A DNA stretch of 64,000 bases from UBA1258 sp963643225. Its GTDB lineage: Bacteria; Bacillota; Clostridia; Lachnospirales; Lachnospiraceae. Below the pieces are notes generated by a model. That model saw only the letters and a list, made by a program, of their open reading frames with translations, did not search any database and was not told the origin of the DNA. Below are positions 1 to 6,434 of this stretch, piece by piece. The DNA is taken from the NCBI GenBank assembly GCA_963643225.1, contig CAVIIX010000006.1:56862-120861 (forward strand), read 5' to 3'. How positions within the stretch are numbered: the first letter of the stretch is position 1; the number at the start of each line of letters is the position of its first letter. The position numbers and the translations under genes are program-made.

Positions 1-229
1 AAGCATGTTTGATATGATGGACTCTGTGAAGCACATGTGTCCCGTCCTCTCGCTGAAAAAGTGCAATGTCTCCACGCTTTAATGGAAATTTGGGGCGTTG
101 CAAATATACATCGTCTCTTCCACCATAGAAAAATGGACACATACTGCTTCCTATGGGAGTAATTTTTAGAGTCTGGTTTTCTTTAAGCATATTTAACGTA
201 AAAGAGAGGTTGGTCATTTTATAGCTCAT
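1..229 (-). CDS. Signal-peptidase-like (S24/S26 family) serine peptidase, 3' part missing
   Basis: The reverse strand encodes about 76 residues before the window ends. It shows the pattern of a type I signal peptidase/LexA-fold peptidase: a P-I-G-S-S-M-C-P box that would carry the catalytic Ser, then an R-G-D-I box, then an H-R-V box. No N-terminal membrane anchor is visible, unlike a classical SipS. The start is uncertain: I use the ATG at 229, but the frame stays open upstream to a GTG at 271, and neither has a convincing ribosome binding site. It lies about 50 bp behind the kinase stop and probably ends the same operon. Related Clostridia carry such small peptidases beside peptide-modification and export genes, but those genes would lie outside this window, so its substrate cannot be read here. 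Confidence 0.6.
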   Translation of the reverse strand, partial: MSYKMTNLSFTLNMLKENQTLKITPIGSSMCPFFYGGRDDVYLQRPKFPLKRGDIALFQREDGTHVLHRVHHIKHA

Positions 230-275
230 TTCTGTAGATTGCGATGGAGATATTGTCGTATTAGTATACACTGCA

Positions 276-1121
276 TCAGCTAACGACAGGAAGTAAAATG
301 GTAAAGCAGCACCCCTTTTCTTTAATGCTTTCACAGATAACATTTCCTCCGTGCCTTTCAACGATTGCCTTTACAATAGATAAGCCTAATCCACTGCCGC
401 CTTCAGAACCCGGGGTGCGGGCGGAGGATACGGTGTAAGTGCGGTTGAAGATATGTGGAAGGGCATCTTCCGGAATGCCCGGGCCGTTGTCTGAGACAGA
501 TATCTGCAAAGCAGAACAGTCATAGACGAGGGCGGCACTGAGCGTGATGCAGGAATCAGACTGTGTATATTTTGCCGCATTCGTAAACAGATTGTCCAGT
601 ACACGGACAAATTTCTGTATATCTATTTTTATCTGACAATTTAAGCTGTCCGGAAGCTTTAGGCGCATATCATGAGAATCATAGCGGATGTCTGCAAGCG
701 CATCGTAAAAATACTCTTCCAGAAACAATCCGGCATTTACTGTTTCAAAATTAAGCTCCTTTGAGTTGTCCTCCACGCAGAACAGGTAGTACATATCCTG
801 AATCAGGTCTTCTAAAGTTTTTGTTCGTCGGTCTATCAGGACAATGGTGGATTTTATATCTTCAAGGGACAAAGTATCGTTTTTCCCCAAATAGTCCAAT
901 GCACTGCGGATAGCTGTAATTGGGGCGCGCAGGTCATGGAATATATTCGATAGCATTTCTTCACGCTCCTTCTTAACCTGCAAAAGCCTCTGGTTTACAT
1001 TTTTAAGCTCTACCGTAGCAGCCAACAGCTTTGAGGACAGACTTTCTATTGTTTCACTTTCAAGCTGCGGCTTGCTGAATTGATTTTTCTTTTTCATATA
1101 TAATATCGACCTTATTTGCAT
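276..1121 (-). CDS. Soluble sensor histidine kinase
   Basis: The protein has 281 residues and no membrane segment. A coiled-coil-like region (about 20-58) leads into the HisKA H-box with the phospho-accepting His at about residue 62 (F-H-D-L-R-A-P). The HATPase domain follows, with N-box L-F-T-N-A-A-K-Y, G1 box D-N-G-P-G-I-P and G2 box G-S-G-L-G-L-S-I. Lacking any sensor or membrane domain, it must sense a cytoplasmic cue or a partner protein. A second Met nine codons in (position 1097) has an AAGG upstream and could be the true start. It follows its response regulator by 55 bp on the same strand. Codon use (CTG, CGG, CGC) differs from most of the window. Confidence 0.9.
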   Translation of the reverse strand: MQIRSILYMKKKNQFSKPQLESETIESLSSKLLAATVELKNVNQRLLQVKKEREEMLSNIFHDLRAPITAIRSALDYLGKNDTLSLEDIKSTIVLIDRRTKTLEDLIQDMYYLFCVEDNSKELNFETVNAGLFLEEYFYDALADIRYDSHDMRLKLPDSLNCQIKIDIQKFVRVLDNLFTNAAKYTQSDSCITLSAALVYDCSALQISVSDNGPGIPEDALPHIFNRTYTVSSARTPGSEGGSGLGLSIVKAIVERHGGNVICESIKEKGCCFTILLPVVS

Positions 1122-1176
1122 GTGTTTGCTACATACAGCTTTGGAGCACTACATTCCTGCTGATAAAAGAATAACC

Positions 1177-1866
1177 CTATTTTACAATGAATTTGTAGCC
1201 CTTGGACCATACTGTTTCTATCATATTCTCAAGATCAAAATCAACAGCCATTTTCTTACGCAGACGGCTTACATTTACCATGACGGAACGGCGGTCAGTT
1301 TCCAGATAGGAGCCAAACAGCGCGGTTCCCAGTTCCTCAAAGGTTACTTCCTTGTTCGGATGGGTAGCGAGATAGAGAAGCACTTCATATTCCCTGTTGG
1401 CAAGCATTAAGCTTTCGTTCTTATAGAGAGCTTTATGATTCAGTCTGTCAATGACAAGATTATGAAAGGTGAGTATGTTTGCATCTTGGACTGGAGTTGA
1501 GTAACGTTCGACTCTCCGAAGGATTACATCAATGCGAGCTTTTAGCTCCCTAAGACTGTAGGGCTTTACGATGTAGTCGTCTGCGCCGGTCAGCAGTCCG
1601 TTGACCTTATCATTCTCGGAGCTTTTGCCGGTAAGGAAAATGATGGGAGCAGTAGTAAATTTTCGAAGCTCTGAGCATACCTGATAGCCATCCATGCCTG
1701 GCATCATGATATCTAACAGGATGCAGTCCGGCTGGTATTTTTTTGCCATGCCGATGCTCTTTTCAGAATCCGAAGAAATATACACGTTAAAGCCTTCGGA
1801 AGTCAAATATTTTTTGTTAATCTCCAACACCTCATTGTCGTCGTCAATCAGAAGCAGTGTCGCCAT
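1177..1866 (-). CDS. OmpR/PhoB-family response regulator
   Basis: The 229-residue protein has an N-terminal receiver domain with the acidic pocket D8-D9-D10, phospho-acceptor D52 in L-L-D-I-M-M-P, and the conserved Lys in V-K-P-Y near residue 105. A C-terminal winged helix follows (about 130-229), with the typical L-A-N-R-E-Y-E-V-L and S-R-L-R-K-K-M segments. It is the first gene of a reverse-strand operon with the soluble kinase and the peptidase-like gene. It is divergent from the sugar-phosphate transferase, so control of surface polysaccharide or of the downstream genes is a reasonable inference, but no operator was identified. Confidence 0.93.
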   Translation of the reverse strand: MATLLLIDDDNEVLEINKKYLTSEGFNVYISSDSEKSIGMAKKYQPDCILLDIMMPGMDGYQVCSELRKFTTAPIIFLTGKSSENDKVNGLLTGADDYIVKPYSLRELKARIDVILRRVERYSTPVQDANILTFHNLVIDRLNHKALYKNESLMLANREYEVLLYLATHPNKEVTFEELGTALFGSYLETDRRSVMVNVSRLRKKMAVDFDLENMIETVWSKGYKFIVK

Positions 1867-2019
1867 GAAAAATCTCCTATTGAAATTAATAGTTACAGTT
1901 TACCATAAAATAGGAAAAGAAACCATTGCGAAAAGATTTTAAGAAAATGTTATATATTTGCGTTTAACCATGCTTAAGTATATAATAAATAGAAAATAGT
2001 TATATACGGGGGAAGGCTT

Positions 2020-3423
2020 GTGAATAAGTCAAATGCAAGTGCAAATACAAACGTTTTACAGATAGCATTGGATATTGTCATTATGGTGGCAGCCTATCTG
2101 ATTGATCTGGTTTGTTTTGGGAATAGTCTTGAAGAGGGAACATTGCTTGGATATACGATTCTGTGCGGTGTGTTTGTATTGATTTTTATTTTATCCAACA
2201 AAGAGGGATATCTGTACAACATCACATTGTTTTATTATATGGACCGTATTCACAGAAAGCTGACAAAGTCTTTTCTGATAGCTATGATTGCAACTATGGC
2301 AGTAATGAATTATGTGGAGAGTTTTGAAACTGGTCGAAAATTCTATTTTTTTTATCTGATTCTCTCGTATGCTCTTGTTTGTATCAAGATGTTTTTCTAT
2401 AAGCCCTTGATGGCCTATATCCAAAAAGACAGAGTTCCAAGAATTGCATTCGTAGGTAAGGTGGGGGCATTTAACAAGTTTCGGTATTTTATGGAAAAAA
2501 CCAGTATTCATATTGAACTGGTGGGATATATTGCAGCGACAAGGCATGAGCTTGAGGAGGATTACGACCATAAATACATCGGATGTCTGGAGGATTTGGA
2601 AACTTTAATCAGAACTTACAACATAGATCAGATATGTATCCTCCAGAAGAACAGCGAAGAACTTCCGATTACGCAGAAATATGTTGATTTGTGTATTGAG
2701 ATGGGGGTGACAGTCAGGCTGATTGTCGATTTCTATAAGAGAAGACGTGCAAACAATTATGTGAGCTCGGTGGGAACATATCCGGTTATCACATACCATA
2801 CGATTACCTTGAATGCCTACGAACAGATGCTGAAGAGGATTATAGACCTGATTGGAGGGCTGGTTGGATGTATCCTGTCTTCCCCGATTATGCTAGTGAC
2901 TGCAATCGCAATCAAGCTGGATTCACCTGGTCCGGTTATTTTCAAACAGATACGCGTAGGGCAGAACGGCCGCCATTTTATGATATATAAATTTCGCAGT
3001 ATGTATATTGATGCAGAAGAACGTAAGAAGGAATTGATGGTGCAGAATGAGATTGCAGGCGGGGTTATGTTTAAGATGAAGGACGACCCTCGCATTACAA
3101 GGGTTGGAAATGTAATCAGAAAGTTCAGCATTGACGAATTGCCGCAGTTTTTTAACGTGGTTCAGGGAACTATGAGCCTTGTTGGGACAAGACCACCGAC
3201 AGTGGATGAGGTGGAAAAGTATCAGCGTAATCAGTGGAGACGAATCAGTATTAAGCCGGGAATAACGGGCATGTGGCAGGTTAGCGGAAGAAGCAATGTT
3301 AAGAACTTTGATGAGATTGTAGAGATGGACCTGGATTACATAGATAACTGGTCGCTTGCATTGGATATCAAAATATTGTTTAAGACGGTGTTCGTGCTGC
3401 TGAAACATAATGATGCCTGCTGA
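2020..3423 (+). CDS. Exopolysaccharide-type polyprenyl-phosphate sugar-1-phosphate transferase
   Basis: This 467-residue membrane enzyme would transfer a sugar-1-phosphate from a nucleotide sugar to undecaprenyl phosphate, starting an exopolysaccharide or capsule repeat unit. Four hydrophobic segments lie at about 13-33, 43-59, 84-98 and 106-124. A Rossmann-like domain (R-I-A-F-V-G near 141) follows, then the catalytic bacterial sugar transferase domain from about 269. That domain shows the D-S-P-G-P-V-I-F-K-Q, K-F-R-S-M and G-T-R-P-P motifs and the late K-P-G-I-T-G-M-W-Q-V-S-G-R box. The start is GTG, with GGGGGAAGG ending four bases upstream. It is alone here, with no glycosyltransferases to its right. 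The sugar specificity cannot be read. Confidence 0.92.
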   Translation: MNKSNASANTNVLQIALDIVIMVAAYLIDLVCFGNSLEEGTLLGYTILCGVFVLIFILSNKEGYLYNITLFYYMDRIHRKLTKSFLIAMIATMAVMNYVESFETGRKFYFFYLILSYALVCIKMFFYKPLMAYIQKDRVPRIAFVGKVGAFNKFRYFMEKTSIHIELVGYIAATRHELEEDYDHKYIGCLEDLETLIRTYNIDQICILQKNSEELPITQKYVDLCIEMGVTVRLIVDFYKRRRANNYVSSVGTYPVITYHTITLNAYEQMLKRIIDLIGGLVGCILSSPIMLVTAIAIKLDSPGPVIFKQIRVGQNGRHFMIYKFRSMYIDAEERKKELMVQNEIAGGVMFKMKDDPRITRVGNVIRKFSIDELPQFFNVVQGTMSLVGTRPPTVDEVEKYQRNQWRRISIKPGITGMWQVSGRSNVKNFDEIVEMDLDYIDNWSLALDIKILFKTVFVLLKHNDAC

Positions 3424-3449
3424 TGTACAGAACAGCAGATAAGATTGAA

Positions 3450-3540
3450 AAGGTGCTTTGGCAAAAGCCCGTACCTTGTAAGGCACGCAGTGCCGCCTTT
3501 AGTAGAGCCGTAGCAAAGCAGATTGCGAATATCATTGACA
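3450..3540 (-). repeat. Family A interspersed repeat, copy 1 (partial)
   Basis: This stretch matches the reverse orientation of the family A element. It contains the GGCACGCAGTGCC hairpin and the end block GATTGCGAATATCATTGAC, but lacks the CCCACTGCC/GGCAGTGGG hairpin end found in the full copies at 9030, 21768 and 29610. It begins about 27 bp after the sugar transferase stop. A 70-codon frame running through it is repeat sequence and not a gene. Confidence 0.8.
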
Positions 3541-3652
3541 AATTAAAAAAATGTGAACCTTTTCTTAACGTACTAAAGTCCTATATATTAGAGAGACAGA
3601 AATACAACGGACAAATGTTACTGAAGACTTATTGAAAGGAAAGGTATTCGCA

Positions 3653-3793
3653 ATGGGAAATAATAATGGTAATTTGGCTCTTGGATTGATAACCGGTTTT
3701 GGCATTTTTGCGGTGGGCGCACTATTTGAGCCGCTTCTTATGATTTTGGGTGGATTGATTATTATTTCCGGGACGGTGACAAAGGTAGTTTAA
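3653..3793 (+). CDS. Small 46-residue hydrophobic peptide, unknown
   Basis: A short frame starts at ATG 3653, with an AAAGGAAAGG ribosome binding site eight bases upstream. It encodes 46 residues: a polar N-terminus rich in Asn and Gly, then an almost continuous hydrophobic stretch rich in Gly, Ile and Leu that could form one or two membrane helices, and a short T-K-V-V tail. It resembles no family I can name. It stands alone between the repeat at 3450-3540 and the FAD enzyme. The good ribosome binding site and membrane-like composition support a real small gene, but there is no homology evidence. Confidence 0.5.
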   Translation: MGNNNGNLALGLITGFGIFAVGALFEPLLMILGGLIIISGTVTKVV

Positions 3794-3911
3794 CTCAGTC
3801 AGAAAAATACCACTCATCCAAATGAAATTAAATAATTTTGTTTATTTAACTATTTTATGATATACTGACTAGGTTGTTTATCAAACAAATATTTTTTGGA
3901 GCAAAATTATT

Positions 3912-5282
3912 ATGAAATACGATGTTGTAATTATTGGTGCAGGTCCAGGCGGTATTTTCTCTGCCTACGAGCTTATGAAGAAGGCTCCTGATTTAAAGGT
4001 ATGTGTTTTTGAAGCAGGAAACACACTTGATAAGAGACACTGCCCCATTGACGGTAAAAAGGTAAAAAGCTGCATTAAGTGTAAGACCTGTTCCATTATG
4101 AACGGTTTTGGCGGTGCAGGCGCTTTCTCTGACGGTAAATATAATATTACAAATGATTTTGGCGGTACCTTATATCAGTATATAGGTAAGGACAAAGCAC
4201 TCGAACTCATGAAGTACGTGGATGACATTAATATGTCCCACGGCGGAGAAGGCACAAGGATGTTTTCAACTGCAGGCTCTGAATTTAAAAAGCTCTGCAT
4301 GCAGAATAAATTAACACTTTTAGATGCATCCGTTCGTCACCTGGGTACGGACATCAATTATGTAGTGCTTGAAAATCTTTATAATGAATTAAAGGAACAT
4401 ATTGAATTTAAATTCAATACTCCCGTTACTTCAATTGTAGCACTGAATAAGGGCTTTAAAATTAATTATGCAGACGGAAGCATTGAATGCGATAAGTGTA
4501 TAGTATCTGTAGGCAGAAGCGGCAGTAAGTGGATGGAAGAGGTATGTAAGGATTTGAATATCGATACTCTTTCAAACAGAGTTGATATTGGTGTCAGAGT
4601 TGAACTTCCCGCTGCGATTTTCTCGCATTTAACAGATGCTTTATACGAAAGTAAAATCGTATACAGAACAGAGAAATTTGAAGATGCCGTAAGAACCTTC
4701 TGCATGAATCCTAACGGTATCGTGGTTAATGAAAATACAAACGGCATTGTGACAGTTAACGGTCACAGCTTTGAAGACCCTGCCAAGAAAACAGACAATA
4801 CTAACTTCGCATTACTTGTATCCAAGCACTTTTCAGAGCCCTTTAAGGAAAGCAATGCATATGGTGAATCCATTGCAAGACTTTCAAATATGCTTGGCGG
4901 CGGTGTAATTGTACAAAGATTCGGAGACCTTGAAAGAGGAAGAAGATCCAATGCAAAGAGAATAGAAGAGGGTACCGTAAGACCTACCCTTGATGCTACT
5001 CCTGGCGATTTAAGCTTAGTACTTCCAAAGCGTATTCTTGACGGCATTATGGAAATGATTTATGCCCTTGATAAAATCGCTCCCGGTACAGCCAATGATG
5101 ACACACTTTTATACGGCGTTGAAGTTAAATTCTATAACATGGAGGTTAAGCTTGATGAAAATCTTGAAACCTCTTATAAGGGCTTATACATTATCGGAGA
5201 CGGTTCGGGTGTAACACATTCCTTATCCCATGCATCCGCAAGCGGCGTATACGTAGCAGGTAAAATAATAGAAAATATGTAA
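3912..5282 (+). CDS. FAD-dependent dehydrogenase/oxidoreductase (COG2509-like)
   Basis: The 456-residue protein opens with a dinucleotide-binding motif (V-V-I-I-G-A-G-P-G-G at 5-14). It carries a Cys-rich segment, C-I-K-C-K-T-C, near residues 55-61, followed by N-G-F-G-G-A-G-A-F-S-D-G-K-Y, typical of FAD-dependent dehydrogenases of uncertain role in Clostridia. A C-terminal G-L-Y-I-I-G-D-G-S-G box completes the FAD site. The substrate is unknown. The gene is monocistronic, bounded by its own upstream AT-rich region and a strong bidirectional terminator that it shares with the convergent regulator gene. Confidence 0.85.
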   Translation: MKYDVVIIGAGPGGIFSAYELMKKAPDLKVCVFEAGNTLDKRHCPIDGKKVKSCIKCKTCSIMNGFGGAGAFSDGKYNITNDFGGTLYQYIGKDKALELMKYVDDINMSHGGEGTRMFSTAGSEFKKLCMQNKLTLLDASVRHLGTDINYVVLENLYNELKEHIEFKFNTPVTSIVALNKGFKINYADGSIECDKCIVSVGRSGSKWMEEVCKDLNIDTLSNRVDIGVRVELPAAIFSHLTDALYESKIVYRTEKFEDAVRTFCMNPNGIVVNENTNGIVTVNGHSFEDPAKKTDNTNFALLVSKHFSEPFKESNAYGESIARLSNMLGGGVIVQRFGDLERGRRSNAKRIEEGTVRPTLDATPGDLSLVLPKRILDGIMEMIYALDKIAPGTANDDTLLYGVEVKFYNMEVKLDENLETSYKGLYIIGDGSGVTHSLSHASASGVYVAGKIIENM

Positions 5283-5320
5283 AAAAAAGGAACTTCATAT
5301 CTGATATGAAGTTCTTTTTT
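5283..5320. terminator. Bidirectional rho-independent terminator
   Basis: An 11-bp perfect stem (GAACTTCATAT / ATATGAAGTTC, loop CTG) is preceded by eight A and followed by six T. It can therefore stop both the FAD dehydrogenase gene from the left and the metal regulator gene from the right. Confidence 0.92.
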
Positions 5321-5324
5321 AAAC

Positions 5325-5693
5325 CTAGAGTAAATTTGTAAACCTTTTTTTGATTGCCTCAAAGGTTTCATCGCTTATGTCGTGCTCAATTTTGCAGGCG
5401 TCATTGGCGGCTGTTTCCTTTGACACCCCAAGGCTCATTAAAAGATCTGTTAAAATAGTGTGTCGTTCATAAATCTTTTTTGCTATTTCAAGACCTTTTT
5501 TAGTAAGGGTAATGTAATTATCCTTATCTATTTCAATGTATTTGCCTTCCTTTAAATTGCTCATGGCTCTTGAAACGGAGGGCTTTGAAAAGCCCATATA
5601 TCCACATATGTCTATATTTCTTACGTTTTTGTTTCCTTTTGAAAGTATGAGAATTGTCTCAAGGTACATTTCACCAGATTCCTGTATAGCCAT
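5325..5693 (-). CDS. DtxR/MntR-family metal-dependent transcriptional regulator
   Basis: The 122-residue protein has the DtxR/MntR layout. An N-terminal winged helix carries the recognition helix F-S-K-P-S-V-S-R-A (about 33-41). A helical metal-binding and dimerisation region follows, containing E-R-H-T-I-L, C-K-I-E-H-D-I-S and D-E-T-F-E, which match the usual His, Cys/Glu and His ligand positions. It lacks the SH3-like third domain of DtxR/IdeR, so it is closer to MntR. It should sense Mn(II) or Fe(II) and repress metal uptake genes. It is the second gene of an operon with the cysteine-cluster protein, 12 bp away. Confidence 0.88.
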   Translation of the reverse strand: MAIQESGEMYLETILILSKGNKNVRNIDICGYMGFSKPSVSRAMSNLKEGKYIEIDKDNYITLTKKGLEIAKKIYERHTILTDLLMSLGVSKETAANDACKIEHDISDETFEAIKKRFTNLL

Positions 5694-5705
5694 AATTATC
5701 CTCTC

Positions 5706-6362
5706 TTAATTTAACATGTATTTATCTAATCTTTCATTAAATTCCTTATAAAAATCTTTATTTGTATCAAAGGGTGTTACAAAAAACGTGTTTAAAAGCT
5801 TTAAATTTACGTCTCTTAAAGTCACCGCAGATAATCCTTTTTCGGAAGCAAGCGTAATGTTTTTTGTAATTTCATGCCATTTTTTTATATATTCTTCGTA
5901 TAAAGAAAGCCTCTCTATTCCAAGCCAGGATTTTATTTTTATTTTTGATTTATTAGGATAGGGGCATTCATGAACCTGGATAAAATAATTAAAATTCCCA
6001 TCATCCTTATATATGCGTCCTAAGGGAAAAAGCCTGCAAAAGCCGGGACGATAATCATGGATTTTACAGCGCCCCTTTTCATCTAAGAAATTACAATAGC
6101 CTGTTATAGATTTTGTTAAAAAGGGTGTGATGACATAATCTATCACCTGAAGCTTGATTACTGAATCAAGTAGTTCGTTAAAGTCTTTATTTAAGGCTTT
6201 TTTTAAAGAAAAAATGTCGTATGGGTCGAGTAAAATCGTATCATCCGTTACCTTACAGCATTCAGAACAGTTTAAACAGCCGTTACAGGAAATCTTTGCA
6301 AGGTCGTCCTTAGTATATAATTTTCCGTCTGATATTTCATCAAACTTTAAATCCCGCTTCAT
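5706..6362 (-). CDS. YkgJ-family cysteine-cluster protein
   Basis: The 218-residue protein starts with a dense Cys motif, C-N-G-C-L-N-C-S-E-C-C at residues 26-36. A second group follows (Y-C-N-F, G-R-C-K-I-H-D-Y-R-P, F-C-R-L-F-P), which is the hallmark of the YkgJ/UPF0153 family thought to bind zinc or an Fe-S cluster. The biochemical role is unknown in the family. It shares an operon with a metal-sensing regulator, which fits a metal-linked role. It is divergent from the GTPase-NYN fusion gene across a 72-bp spacer. Confidence 0.85.
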   Translation of the reverse strand: MKRDLKFDEISDGKLYTKDDLAKISCNGCLNCSECCKVTDDTILLDPYDIFSLKKALNKDFNELLDSVIKLQVIDYVITPFLTKSITGYCNFLDEKGRCKIHDYRPGFCRLFPLGRIYKDDGNFNYFIQVHECPYPNKSKIKIKSWLGIERLSLYEEYIKKWHEITKNITLASEKGLSAVTLRDVNLKLLNTFFVTPFDTNKDFYKEFNERLDKYMLN

Positions 6363-6434
6363 ACCTTTAATTATATAGGTTTTAATTTATAATTCAATAT
6401 TTAAGCTATAAATTCTTTATGATAGAATAGGCTT

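Noticed and set aside
3423..3635. 70-codon frame after the sugar transferase
   Set aside because: Most of it is a family A repeat copy; no ribosome binding site and no family-like sequence.
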